Origin: Piper betle
Taxonomy: Eukaryota; Streptophyta; Magnoliopsida; Piperales; Piperaceae
Direction of reading: 5' to 3'
NCBI GenBank assembly: GCA_033002965.1
Contig: JAURVB010013104.1
Span: 1 to 64,000 of the forward strand
DNA length: 64,000 bases
A program made the translations under genes and the position numbers. The stretch's first letter is position 1; each line of letters opens with the position of its first letter. Positions 38,101-47,268 of the stretch are shown here, piece after piece. The notes beneath the pieces are model-generated. The model saw only the letters and a program-made list of their open reading frames with translations, made no database searches and had not been told where the DNA came from.

Positions 38101-41011
38101 CATAAGGCATATCACACCCTCTGTGAGGTTCCTACTCCATAATGATGCATTTCATTGCAACAGAACATTAGTTTGAATTATTTGTCATATTTTGGAGGTT
38201 TGTCCTCTTTGTAAGCATTGTTTACAACCAGCTTTGCATTGTTCAAGTGGTCGCTCATTAGAAAAAGAGAGACACTACATTATCATGCAATTCCTAGAAT
38301 CAAATTGATTTAATGCCTATCTCACTTTTATAAAAATAATAGGAAAGTTCAATACACCATTTAGAATAAAATTAGATAACCATCACTCCAAATACTAAAA
38401 GCATCTCACTACATTATCAGTGACACTGTCGAACCCTCTGAAAGGCCGCCCATCCCCATCTGGTGTGCTACCCTTGTAGATGACGGCCTCTTTCAGCTAC
38501 TATACAGCCGCCCATAAAGAATGAACTGCACTAGAGGCCACATGCATGGTAGGATACTCTCATTAACAGTATCAGCCCATGCAGAGAAGTAGTTAGGAAC
38601 ATGGCCTGTTGGGATGAGATGGTGATGCCAAACACATTTACCTGTTGAAGCCTGTAGACGGCATTGTAGAGGCTCTTAACAGCACCCAATGGACCTTCCA
38701 ATAAACCTATTGCCTCAACGGCAAGAATCCAATTGCCTAATGCAATTAAAAAAATTTTGGGTACTTGACAACAAGCAAGAAGGGGTCCTTGACCTACTCC
38801 ATTATACTGTTTTCAAGTGTGTTAATGTCGATGAGATATGTGGACCATACTTCCAACAGCTCGCAGTTGATGACAAAGAGCTAAACAATGCGATGGGGCG
38901 GCGAGCTTGGTAATTATTTTTAATCAAATATGGCATCTTACTGGCCACACTATCATTGTGTCATCAACTAAATTATCATTGGACTCACCATGTCGTTTAC
39001 TCAACAAACTTAACTAATGATGTTAAATTTGAGGGGGGAGGGGAGGGGGATCTAAGTGATGTTTTTTTAAATGAAGAGGGAATAAGTGATTTTTGCCCTA
39101 ACAACTATTAGTCACTGATGAGTATCTCATCATTGACAAGAATTAAAGATATGTGTTAACCTAGTTTCCATGAATATTTTTCAAATGCCTACATAATAAG
39201 CATGATACCATACATACATAAATAGCAGCATTAGTTCCTTGTACAAAATATAAATAATAGCATTAGTTCCTAGCACAAAATCTAGACTTTCACATTCAAT
39301 GAGAGTAGAACATGGAGCATTATGCACAATCACGCAGCCAATTATAAGTTAAACTAGAAGCAATTGCTTGAAACCAAAAGAAAAAACTATAAAAAAATAA
39401 TAGCACATGTCACAAACTGTTCACCTGGGCTAAAAGTTAAGGACCTAGTGCTTTTCCCATTTTCCACTGTAGAGTCCATATTTCGATCCAGTTCCTTTTG
39501 TTGCATCTGCTGTAATTTCTTTTCCGATGCTTTAAGGAAAAAATCAGCCTCTGTTAAAAATTTAGTCCACAGAGATTGTTAACTTCTCCAACTGTCAGAC
39601 ATAACCAACACCTAGAAATGTAAAAACAGGATAATAAAATGAGGATAAACTTACTAGAAGGAATTACATTGATCCCATCATCTGAAGACTTTCTTGGTGA
39701 CTTTTTGCTTCCTGGTGAAGCCTGCAGATCCATTTTACATATAGATAAGTGGCAAGTGGAAAAAAAATAGCAAAAAAGAAAAAAAGAGGATCAGGTGGGA
39801 TGAGGCAAACTTAAAGCGCAATAAAATTCTGAAAAATGCAATTATAAGCCTAAAACTGTTGATGAGACTTGCATACTGCAGAATTTTGTAGACTAGCTAT
39901 GAACAGTTTGTAGTCCCGTTTGCTTGAAAGTATTATCAAACACAAAAGTTTTCTAAGAAGAGGCAAAAATTGGAGTTAATTACATAAGGGAGTTCATAAA
40001 CATTAATAAAAATATACTAAGACAATGAAGAAATTTCTTCTTTAAGAGACATCCAACCACCAATGACCTTAAAAACGAATGGAAGAAAATAAGATACAGT
40101 ACCCAAATAGATGAAGTTATACAGAGACCCAAGAAACATAATTTCTTCAGGTTGCATTCACGAAATGGCAATTCTAAATCAAAAGTTGTGATTTGGGGCT
40201 TAAAAGGAAAAACATGAGCTAGTGAAGAGAATATTTAAGTCTTAATTACACAAGAAGAAAGGGAAGCTGCAAATTAAATCAACATCCTAAACCGAAAGTA
40301 GCCAAAATTAAAAATTGACCCTAAAAGAGAGCCCAATTAAACAAAAAATAATGCATTCCAACCGGTGAGTAAATTTCGTCCATCCCCAGAACCAAATCAT
40401 TACAACTAAATTCAAAAACACATGCATTTCAATTCACAACCAAAATCAATTAGATCCCTTCCTGAACACTACTCACGCTTGGGAATCCCATTTAAATTGT
40501 GTATGAGATTACAAAACCAACCTTAAAAGAAAATTTTTCAGTTAAAACTTATGCATGATTTTTCAAAGCAATATACAACTGAGATCATTCAGTTAATCTT
40601 TCCTAACAGACATACTCACATCAAAGAGATAATGCAGATTCACAGGCAGTTCATACTAGCCTAAAAATTACCCCCACCAACCTCATTCTAGTCCGTTTCA
40701 CAACAAGTAAACCATATCTAAACCTCCAGTACAAACAATAAGAACACAAAAACTGGAAAAGAAGAAATGGATTAATTTTTTTTTACCTTTTTAAGAGCCC
40801 GGGGTAGCGATTTGCTCTTCCTCTTCTTGTCAGAGCCCTTGCTTCCAACAACTTCGATCCTGTCTTCTTCCCCGACCCCCGCCACATCCAACCCATTTTC
40901 CCCATCTCTGGACGGCTCCTTGCAGGGAAAGAGGGTGGACTGCACAAGCCGACGACGAGTTCTCCCCCCACTACACGAGCCCTCCAACTTCGCCGGCGAT
41001 TCGTCCATCAT
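21286..41011 (-). CDS. ATAD5: ATAD5/ELG1-type AAA+ clamp-unloader subunit, 18 exons
   Basis: ATAD5 (yeast Elg1) is the large subunit of an RFC-like complex that removes PCNA from DNA after replication. Exons (descending): 41011-40787, 39721-39655, 39550-39425, 33116-32959, 32832-32674, 32580-32425, 31882-31818, 31404-31323, 31223-31030, 30034-29975, 25574-25492, 25378-25074, 24980-24889, 24777-24648, 24187-22990, 22771-22434, 21691-21527, 21400-21286. All introns are GT-AG and phases agree. The total is 3718 nt, so 1240 codons need two more bases. Key motifs are Walker A GPVGSGKS, split across exons 9/10, Walker B LILFEDVD and sensor-1 PIILTSN. Exons 9 and 15 are each one base short at a homopolymer. 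The start is the first ATG of a tandem pair. Alternatives: a recently inactivated copy, or an intact gene with assembly errors. Confidence 0.9.
24648..31223 (-). CDS. ATAD5: ATAD5 exons 9-14: AAA+ ATPase core
   Basis: Exon 9 (31223-31030) encodes [18 protein letters not shown] and then, in the next frame, '[12 protein letters not shown]' to '[12 protein letters not shown]'. It is 194 nt where phase requires 195. Exon 10 (30034-29975) completes Walker A with [20 protein letters not shown]. Exon 11 (25574-25492) gives '[19 protein letters not shown]'. Exon 12 (25378-25074) has Walker B and sensor 1. Exon 13 (24980-24889) gives '[16 protein letters not shown]', the arginine-containing helix region of the AAA+ lid. 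Exon 14 (24777-24648) has '[13 protein letters not shown]', typical of RFC-like large subunits. Confidence 0.9.
26640..27340 (+). pseudogene. LINE (non-LTR retrotransposon) reverse-transcriptase remnant in ATAD5 intron 10
   Basis: Two separate frames match plant LINE reverse transcriptase in order. At 26700-26800, '[13 protein letters not shown]' and 'NKLFNEDG' correspond to the linker before the RT domain. At 27127-27290, '[18 protein letters not shown]' and 'QAPRYVI' correspond to the RT finger motif with its following catalytic segment partly deleted. Stops and frameshifts separate the pieces. It is antisense to ATAD5 and inactive. Confidence 0.75.
28238..28568 (+). mobile_element. Ty1/Copia-type LTR in ATAD5 intron 10
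   Basis: It is 331 bp, begins TGATG and ends CATCA as a perfect terminal inversion, and has a TATAAAA box near 28386. It is followed at 28571 by 'tgttatcagagcc', a near match to the initiator-Met tRNA primer site TGGTATCAGAGC. No second LTR was found downstream, so the element is 3'-truncated. Confidence 0.75.
28569..29280 (+). pseudogene. Truncated Copia gag remnant
   Basis: It follows the primer site of the preceding LTR. In broken frames it contains a gag-like start 'KLNGDTNF' near 28880 and a zinc knuckle '[13 protein letters not shown]' near 29125. The knuckle has three residues, not the usual four, between the second Cys and the His. Stops interrupt it, and the pol region is absent before exon 10 of ATAD5. 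Confidence 0.6.
30165..30445 (-). repeat. SINE-like repeat, two partial copies in ATAD5 intron 9
   Basis: On the minus strand, 'gctcgaacttttgggac'-type and 'accatctaaaatttacatg'-type segments occur twice (about 30165-30310 and 30345-30445). They match 36770-36900 and 37000-37085 on the plus strand. The 36.8-kb copy also has 'ggtattagagcc' and 'gggttcgaat', which resemble tRNA-derived internal promoter boxes. Confidence 0.5.
31323..33116 (-). CDS. ATAD5: ATAD5 exons 4-8: linker up to the AAA+ module
   Basis: Exons 4 (33116-32959), 5 (32832-32674), 6 (32580-32425), 7 (31882-31818) and 8 (31404-31323). Exon 5 carries '[11 protein letters not shown]', a short aromatic motif in an otherwise acidic, low-complexity segment; exon 7 is acidic ('[12 protein letters not shown]'). 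Exon 8 ends '[14 protein letters not shown]', directly upstream of the 'VCGNKESV' of exon 9. This 'W..KY.P....VCGN' layout is the conserved entry into the RFC-like AAA+ domain. Residues about 140-346. Confidence 0.88.
33841..34366. mobile_element. hAT-like MITE in ATAD5 intron 3
   Basis: It is 526 bp, with ends TAAGGGTGGG and CCCACCCCTA and further imperfect inverted similarity inside ('gtcggtcaatcggacaa' left, 'ggtcggtcaaattcgatcgg' right). The flanking 8-bp sequences GTTACAAA (33833-33840) and CTTCCAAA (34367-34374) match at six of eight positions, as expected for an old hAT target duplication. No transposase is present. Confidence 0.7.
34836..35235 (+). repeat. Tandem duplication carrying (CATA)n and (CA)n microsatellites
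   Basis: Two units of about 200 bp each begin 'tgaagatatctcctatgtcc' and end 'agacaaattgagttgcata'. Inside unit 1 (34836-35039) the variable core is a (CATA)n/(TA)n tract; inside unit 2 (35041-35235) it is a (CA)n run of about 22 repeats. All apparent reading frames here are repeats. Confidence 0.85.
36765..37100 (+). repeat. SINE-like repeat, two partial copies in ATAD5 intron 3
   Basis: The segment 'tttgggacaaatggttagac' with a neighbouring 'ggtattagagcc' and 'gggttcgaat' occurs at 36770-36880. A shorter second copy is at 37000-37085. The inverse orientation occurs at 30.2-30.4 kb. Confidence 0.5.
37101..39420. other. Intronic DNA (ATAD5 intron 3), no gene seen
   Basis: Open frames such as 37837-38076 and 38689-38913 show no recognisable domain or splice context. 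A CACTA-like word occurs at 38408 but no matching terminus was found. The part of the intron between 35236 and 36764 is likewise featureless apart from AT-rich sequence. Confidence 0.45.
39425..41011 (-). CDS. ATAD5: ATAD5 exons 1-3: basic N-terminal region
   Basis: Exon 1 (41011-40787, 75 codons) is GC-rich, starts [11 protein letters not shown] and ends in a Lys/Arg-rich stretch '[14 protein letters not shown]', a likely nuclear localisation signal. It contains '[10 protein letters not shown]', which has the Q-x-x-L start of a PCNA-interacting peptide but lacks the two aromatic residues. Exons 2 (39721-39655) and 3 (39550-39425) continue '[13 protein letters not shown]' and '[12 protein letters not shown]' with correct phases. 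Intron 1 is about 1.07 kb. Intron 3 is about 6.3 kb and holds most of the intronic repeats. Confidence 0.85.
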
Positions 41012-41146
41012 CGCCAATTTAAGGATCTAGGGTTTTTTGAAGAGGAAAAACTTGGGGGTGAACTAGGATCAGCGAATATTGAGATAGGGAGGGTTGATAA
41101 TGATATAATTGTAAGCACTTTGGTTGGAAGGGGAGGGAAAATGAGG

Positions 41147-41154
41147 TTCCCGCC
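41147..41154. promoter_or_regulatory. E2F-type site TTCCCGCC upstream of ATAD5
   Basis: TTCCCGCC lies about 136 bp upstream of the ATAD5 ATG; on the coding strand it reads GGCGGGAA. Plant E2F/DP factors bind TTTSSCGS-type sites in S-phase genes, so this fits a replication gene. Function here is inferred from sequence and position only. Confidence 0.5.
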
Positions 41155-41255
41155 TTTTTCGGACCCTCCTCTTTCGTCTCAGCCTGTACTACTCTTCATG
41201 TACGAGCGCTATTAACGTGTCCCACGACAAACACAAAAGTAACTTCTCATTATTA

Positions 41256-41270
41256 GAGAGAGAGAGAGAT
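41256..41270. repeat. (GA)n tract near the ATAD5 promoter
   Basis: A short 'gagagagagagag' run about 250 bp upstream of the ATAD5 start codon. GA tracts are common in plant promoters and 5' leaders. Confidence 0.5.
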
Positions 41271-41289
41271 CGGTTATATCTGTGACAAC

Positions 41290-41780
41290 TTCATGAATTA
41301 TTTATTGTATCTAATCTAATCTAATGGTCTAGATCTATTTTTTAAAAAAATCTAATTTTTACCCTCTACCCTCCCATTACTTGCTGCCAGTTGCCACCCT
41401 CAGCCGCGGCTCCTCCACCCTTCTCTGCACCCATGTCCACCGTGTCGCCGCTATCACAGCACCTATCTGTGTCATCGCACCCACACCCCCGCCCGCATTG
41501 CCCTCGGCGTTGCCCTTGCTCCTCGGTCGAGTCGCCATGCCCTGGCCAGGTCTTCGCCCCTCCCAACCCCGCCTGTGCCGCTGCACCCCTCGCGACCCCA
41601 TGGGTGGGATCGCGAGGGGGCACGGTGGCATATGCAGGGTCGGGAGGGGACAAAGACCCAGTGTGGGCATGGTGACTCAGCTGAGGAGCAAGGGCGGCGG
41701 CACAACCATGGGTGCAACGGTAAGCAAGGAAGAAGACACGCCAGCAAGGAAGAGGAGAAGAGAATGCAAATGAAGGCTAG
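41290..41780. mobile_element. Left half of a GC-rich TIR element (split by LTR insertions)
   Basis: From 'taatctaatggtctagatct' through the GC-rich stretch to about 41700 this is collinear with the left half of the intact element at 56290-57003. Shared landmarks are 'cagccgcggc', 'cccatgtccaccg' and 'gaggagcaagggcggc'. Its right half reappears at 45341-45575, so the two halves once formed one element. Overlapping open frames in all phases are compositional. Confidence 0.7.
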
Positions 41781-41789
41781 GGTGGAGGA

Positions 41790-42005
41790 TGTCTTTTATA
41801 AATGAAATGACGGCTAGGGTTTGTGGAAACACACCAACACCCGTATTTAATTCCTTTAACCGGGTAACCGGGAAAGAATAAAATATTTAACTGGGTAGAT
41901 TTAACCGGGTAGAGAATATAATATAATTAATATTAATTCTCTAACGTTCGATCCTTCCCTGCCTGAGTCGAATATATAAAAAAAAAATTTCCACGGTCTT
42001 TACAA
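41790..42005 (+). mobile_element. 3' end fragment of a family B LTR
   Basis: From 'cttttataaatgaaatgacg' to 'cacggtctttaca' it matches the last part of the solo LTR at 18150-19799, including 'gacggctagggtttgtgga' and 'cctttaaccgggtaa'. The 5' part of this copy is missing. Confidence 0.75.
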
Positions 42006-42070
42006 GTGGTTTTTGCACAGAAGATTTGGAGACACTACATGTATGGAGCCCAGTTTGAAGTCTTCACTTA

Positions 42071-42885
42071 TAACGACCCGCCCGAACCGGACCGAGTGTT
42101 ACTTAAAAATATATTTAATGTAAATCGAGAATTCCAGAACATGAATTAAAATACCGCAAATAAATCTCACAAGATATAATATAAATCATAACAATAAATC
42201 ATTTTCTCTAGAATATAAAATAAATGTTCTACAGTCTCGGACAGTTTCCCGTAGCCACATTTATAACAGAAGAGAATAATAAAGAAGTCAAATTTTTATT
42301 ATCGATTCACCGTACCAAGGTTGGTAAAAGAACCACCAACCACACTTCAATTCTTCAGTCCAATGTTGCTCACTTGTGGAGACAATTTTGTGTTAGTGAT
42401 AAAACTACTAAGCCGCTTAACTAAATGAAACAAGTCAATATAACCCTATTATCATTTCACTCATTATTATTATTATCATTACACAAGTCTTTAGTAATTA
42501 TCTCTCAGGTAATTCTAATATTAGTAATTTGTCTCTCAGGTCATTCTGAGATTAGTAAAAATCGTCTCCTAGCTCATTCTGAGATTAAGTGGTCTCCCAA
42601 TTCATCTTGAGTTTAGGTGGTCTCCCAATTCATTTTGAGATTAGTCATTCTCTCCTAGTTCATTCTGAGATTAGAAATTATCTCCCGCTCATTCTAAGAT
42701 TAGTTGGCCTCCCAATTCATTTTGAGATTAGTCATGGTCTCCCAGTTCATTCTGAGATTAGAAATTGTCTCTCAGCTCATTCTTAGATTAGGAGGTCTCC
42801 CAATTCATTTTGAGATTAGTCATGGTCTCCCAGTTCATTCTGAGATTAGAAATTGTCTCCTAGCTCATTCTAAGACTTAGGTGGT
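42071..42885 (+). mobile_element. 5' part of a family B-like LTR
   Basis: It begins near 'taacgacccgcccgaacc'. It shares 'acagtctcggacagtttccc' and 'gtgttagtgataaaactact' with the corresponding parts of the solo LTR at 18150. In place of that LTR's 63-bp minisatellite it has an unrelated 30-bp one (42510-42885). It gives way to family A sequence. Confidence 0.6.
42510..42885 (+). repeat. Minisatellite of about 30-bp units with three-unit higher order
   Basis: About twelve units of the type 'gtctcccaattcattttgag' + 'attag' + a variable 4-6 nt tail. Three unit types (tails 'tcat', 'aaatt', 'gga/gtgg') recur in order near 42690-42790 and 42790-42885, giving a repeat of about 90 bp. Confidence 0.8.
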
Positions 42886-42889
42886 CTCT

Positions 42890-45340
42890 TCTTCCTCGCC
42901 CAAACCCCTGCCCCGATGCCACCCCTTTTGCTTGTTGTCGCCGCGGCGACGCCGGATCGCCGCGCCAAGCGTTGCGCCCGCATTGCGCTTCCGTCGCCGA
43001 TCGTGCTGCCAGCGTCTGTCGCTGCCGCAATCCAGCTGTAGCCTCAACACCCTTGACCACCTAGTGACCTTCCCCGACCGGAGCGAAGGCCATCGCCACT
43101 CAGGCCGGTCAAATCGAGTCACCCATCACCGCCGGCTTTGTTTTGCCATTTTCTGGCGAGCTGCCGCCTCCACTGGCCATGTCGACGTGGTAGATGCGTC
43201 GGGCTCGCCGAGCCGGTTCTAATGGTACCCAATATGACCCCTATCCAGCCAGTAGACGCCGCCGGTGAGTTGTCGCCGAAAAACCACATGAAGCTGCTGG
43301 AAAACCACTGAAACTTGCCGGTAAACTGTCGCAACTTGCTAGAAAACCGGATTCGCTGAAATTTGCTGGATTTTTCGAGGAGTTCATCCAGTCGATCCCG
43401 ATCAAATGTCGAACGCTGATGAGCGTCGAATTCAAGCTCTGATATGCGCAACGAAACCTTAGCAGTCGCCGATTGTCGATGACATAAGGTATAATTACCT
43501 CCGATTTAATTATTTAAAATTGATGATGATTGTTAGCATAGCATGCTAGAATTGAGTAGTTGTCATGATAAATGCCAGACTATGAATGAAGTAAAGATGT
43601 GTATGATGTGGTTAACAGATAATGAAAGTTTAAGTGATCTAATGAAGTAAAGTAAATTTGAGCATGATAATTGAGTACAACGTAACTTAGGAAATATAAT
43701 AAAATTTGTGTTAATAGGATTAGTTAGAATTATTTTTCATACTTATGATTATTGATTGTTGATTGTGACAGATGATTATTACATTGTGTGTGATGTTCAT
43801 TGAGTTTGATGCATCATTTAGTTAGTGGGTGTTAGTATTTAGTTTTGATATGTAGGTACGAAGTAGGAGCTCGCCGCCTAGGCGCGATGACACGCTTGGA
43901 GCTTCTACCAGGTCTGTTTAGGACTCGTCTCTGTTTTACGCTCTTCTATTGTATGTTTATTTTATTATCTGCGGAACGGGTTAAGTGGCATTTTATCGGA
44001 TCCCACTTAACTCGGGTCATTTAACCGAACAGTTTTCCGGATTAATAACCCCTCGAGGATGAGATCCCTCGAGGATGATTTCGAAAACAAGATCCACCAC
44101 AAGTTGCCTTCGGGCCTATTATATAAATCCCTACCCAGCCCTATATATATATATATATATATATAGTTTTCACGTTTTTAGTGAGACGAGAGATGGAGAA
44201 ACCGACTGCATGTACCATGAGCGGATGTCGTGACAGTCAAAGCGGGCTCTGGATTAGTGCTAGCTGACTGTTCCATTCCCAAGGGATTCTGACAGCGCGT
44301 TTGAGTTCCTCACACCCGGAGAACGTGGAGGTTTACGGGTACTGTTTAGTACAGCGCATGTCCGGACTTATGGTTCAAAGGGTACTAAAGGCGACTACCT
44401 GAGAGTACTCGGCCTTCGTGCTCAAGGCCAGGAGAAATATGGAGGTAAGGAGAGGGCTTAGGATTTGAGACTAGAAAATGAAGTAAGAAAATGTCGTGAG
44501 CGGCATCAACAGCAGCAGATCAGTAAGTTCGGGATGCTACCGGGTCTGCAGCCTAGTGGCTCCTATGTAGTGCCCTTTAGAGTGTTCATGTGGAGTATAT
44601 GATATTTTCTTTCATATGAGAGTTTGCTCTCATAGCCAGCTTGTTATAGTTATTTTATTTTTCGGACCAGTAACACTTGTTACTGACATGTTTTATAGTA
44701 TATGTAGGTAATATCACGAGTTGGAGGAGCCAGTTTGAACAGAGGAGCACTATTGTCGCTTACACACATGTCAGTCGATAGAGTAATTAATGTTTTTGTT
44801 ATGATGTTATTATCTTGAGAATGACGTGAAATGTTAAGAAATGATATGATGTGATTAAATGCTTAAGATATGATGATATGACGTAATTAAGTGTTAAGAG
44901 ATGATGAGATGATGTGAACACAAATAGATTGCCCAATAAAAGCGTAGTGGGTTGAGACCTAAGTTTTAAAATGAGTTACAACATGTTAGATTTTGTATTT
45001 TGTATGAATGAAATTGTTTGATATATGGTTATATATATTTGCATATGTATATTTGACAGGGTAGGCCCTAATTACATTATAGGGGAAATTCTGTCCATTA
45101 TATTTTAAAATTTTTATTAATTTTTATCGAGATTGTCTTGGTGTGTCCTTTGATTTGCATGTCATTCATGTAGTACCATATTAGGGTTTGTGCATTCTTC
45201 CATTTATGACGAGTAGTATCTTCATCTTAAGATGCCAAGATTAGATCCGCACGAGTTGGGTTCTAGGTTAGCCGACCTAACCGGGGCCTGTAACATACCG
45301 GTTTGGTTCACGAGCATGAACTAGGATTTGGAGTATTACA
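42890..45340 (+). repeat. LTR-type repeat family A, copy c
   Basis: A GC-rich 5' block (42890-43480) and an AT-rich middle are followed by the common module 43851-45340 ending 'ggatttggagtattaca'. The module is collinear with 6752-8265 and 49396-50762. The next base (45341) is the resumption of the interrupted TIR element, so 45340 is a true terminus. Confidence 0.7.
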
Positions 45341-45575
45341 GGGGGCGTGGGCGAGGCGACGCGGACGGGAGCGGCAGCACGGTGGATGTGGGCGCGGCGA
45401 AGGGTGGCGACTGCCACGCGCCGAGAGTGAGCAGGGCGGCGGCCGGCAATGAGAGGGTAGAGGGTAAAGATTAGGTTTTTTTGAAAAATAGATCCGGATC
45501 CATTAGATTAGATCTAATGGCCCAGAACAGAGAAACCGCATGAAACTATTCTTGCGGTCGCCCCAGGGTAGCCAA
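45341..45575. mobile_element. Right half of the GC-rich TIR element
   Basis: GC-rich 'gtggatgtgggcgcggcgaa' leads through 'attagattagatctaatggc' to 'cttgcggtcgcc' and 'gggtagccaatcc'. Reverse-complemented, these match the outer left end of the element at 56290 ('ggattggctagcctagggtc', 'gaccgcaggaat'). It partners 41290-41780. Confidence 0.75.
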
Positions 45576-45602
45576 TCCTATATATATATATATATATATA
45601 TA
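45576..45602. repeat. (TA)n tract at an element boundary
   Basis: About 13 TA dinucleotides separate the right end of the split TIR element from the left end of the fragment-carrying element beginning near 45603. Confidence 0.9.
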
Positions 45603-45732
45603 GAGAAATGGTGTATGTGGTGTAGCACAACCCCGCTTGGTTGTGTTTCACTTTTTGTCCCGGCTGTTGGATAGAATCCAAAGGCTGAAAATTAAATCCC
45701 CTCCTCTCCTCATCTTCACCCACCTCTGCTTG

Positions 45733-46600
45733 CGGTGGAGGTGGCACTCGGCCGGAGCTTGACGGCGGCGGAGAGGGTATGGTTCCGGTACACTACGGAC
45801 ATGTCAGATTTCTGGATCCATTGCCAGAACCTCGTCTTTCTGCTCCTCATCTTCTCCCTCGTACCACTGCCACTCGTGCTGCTCGAGCTCTGCCGGCCCA
45901 AGGCGGTGGACAACTACAAGCTCAAGCCAAAGGTCCGGCTGCTGCCGGCATCGGTGATCAAGTGCTATAAGGATGTCATCCACACCTTCCTCCTCATCGT
46001 CGGACCACTCTAATTGTCATCCTACCCTGTTGTCAACGTCTCCAAGTTTGTTGCTTTATTTTGATTCATCTATTGTTTTTTTTCCTTTCTTGTTTGTGAA
46101 AATAGTTTGTTTGGATTCAATTTTGTTACTTTGGGTTGGAAGTGATCCAATTTTCTAACTTTTGTGCTGTTTTTGTTGTTTTTTCTTTTTACAAACATAA
46201 GAGATGGTATATTTAGCCTGCTAGTTTGCTGGAATTGTATTCATTGGAGAGCTTTCGTATGTAATCCACATTGTAGTAATGTTTCCGTTTTTGAGTTGGG
46301 AAAATTTGCGGGATTTGATCTGCTGTGTTTTTTGGGCCTTTATCTTTAATTCTCGTTTGTCAGTTTGATATGGGTAGTGTTTATCTCTCTCTCTCCTTTT
46401 TTTATTCCAATCATTGAGTATTGGCTGCAAGCAATTGAATTGATTGGGTAGCCTTTGTTCGGTAATAATCCACATTGATTGTACTGAAGTTTTAGCTTTT
46501 TGGTTTGAGTTTGTATAATCTGATGGGATTGATGGATTTGCAGTTGGTTGGAACCTAGACGGGGCTGCCATTGCCTTCTGGATGGGAAATATTCTTACAG
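45733..46600 (+). pseudogene. SMO1: C4-sterol methyl oxidase (SMO1) fragment with two stops
   Basis: SMO1 removes C-4 methyl groups from sterol precursors in the ER. The first fragment, 45735 to about 46040, gives 'VALGRSLTAAERVWFRY', 'SDFWIHCQN', the membrane stretch 'LVFLLLIFSLVPLPLVLLEL' and 'KCYKDVIHTFLLIVGPL'. A TAA then replaces the glutamine of the family's GPLQL. After a gap of about 500 bp the next piece (46546-46600) reads 'TGLPLPSGWEIFLQLLV', preceded by an in-frame TAG. The initiator Met and the His-box catalytic region are absent. It runs in frame into unrelated sequence at about 46600. Clear homology, clear pseudogene. Confidence 0.85.
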
Positions 46601-46857
46601 CTTTTGGTACTTCGTGAAGGTCACAATTTCAAGATCAAAATCAAGCACATTTCTAGCTCCGAAGACCAAAATGTTCACAAATTTGGAGAGGCTCTAGACT
46701 GCGTCTCTCTGCCGACTGCCCCAGTTGAAGAGCAGCTGCTTAAAGTATTTGGTGAGGTTTGCCAAGGTGTTCAATATTAGGGAGGAGTTCAATGCTTTCC
46801 TTCAATGTGCAGACAGGAAGCTCATTGCAGAGGTCTTCCAAGAACTTCTAGATGCAT
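46600..46857 (+). pseudogene. Unrecognised coding fragment fused in frame to the SMO1 piece
   Basis: Directly after the SMO1 'LQLLV' the frame continues 'LREGHNFKIKIKHISSSED' and 'CVSLPTAPVEEQLLK'. A one-base shift at an A run near 46744 then leads into 'YLVRFAKVFNIREEFNAF' and 'LIAEVFQELLDA' before a stop at 46857. The composition looks like a real soluble helical protein, but I cannot place the family. It ends about 340 bp before the tRNA-like sequence. Confidence 0.45.
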
Positions 46858-47195
46858 AGAAAGGTTTTTGAGCAAACAGAAACTACTATCATTGTTATAT
46901 GATGTAAAAAATGATTGCAGATGTACAATATTTGTTTCTGGGTAGGATGATGCCATTGTTTTGATAATTTCATTGATTGTTCAATATTGTCGCATGTGTA
47001 TATATATACATATCTGTGTCAATAGTTGTGTCAATACTGCTGCTTGATTATATGTGAGAGCAGAATTATGTATATGAGGGGAATTATGGTTGAAAGTGAG
47101 ATCCTACTTCTATTTATATAGAAAACAATGTTGCTTTTAGTTATAAACTTAGTTTTGATCTTCATCTCAAATTTTTATCAAATATTGACTAAGTA

Positions 47196-47268
47196 GGATC
47201 TTGATGGATTCGAACCACCATCTCTTAAGAATTTCTTAAGTACCCTGCCAATTTTGAACTAAAGATCC
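47196..47268 (-). tRNA. tRNA-like cloverleaf, probable pseudo-tRNA or SINE head
   Basis: Read on the minus strand it is exactly 73 nt: 7-bp acceptor stem GGATCTT/AAGATCC, D arm GTTC...GGGT, anticodon stem CTTAA/TTAAG, 4-nt variable loop, and T arm GGTGG TTCGAAT CCATC. The anticodon loop GAAATTC lacks U33, so a functional tRNA is doubtful. A second, more decayed copy lies on the plus strand at 59057-59130 and shares about 35 bp of 3' flank. A tRNA-derived repeat is the best explanation. Confidence 0.45.

Noticed and set aside
38400..38430. CACTACATT... as the terminus of a CACTA transposon
   Set aside because: No matching inverted terminus or subterminal repeats were found in the intron.
41366..41805. 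Several 90-130-codon frames
   Set aside because: They sit inside the left half of a known non-coding TIR element whose intact relative at 56290-57003 also gives only compositional frames.
42510..42885. Regular 30-bp repeats considered as a CRISPR array
   Set aside because: The 'spacers' are themselves repeated and only 4-6 nt long, there are no cas genes, and this is a plant nuclear genome; it is an LTR minisatellite.
45735..46013. SMO1 frame as a working gene
   Set aside because: Initiator Met is absent, two stops interrupt it, and the catalytic histidine boxes are missing.
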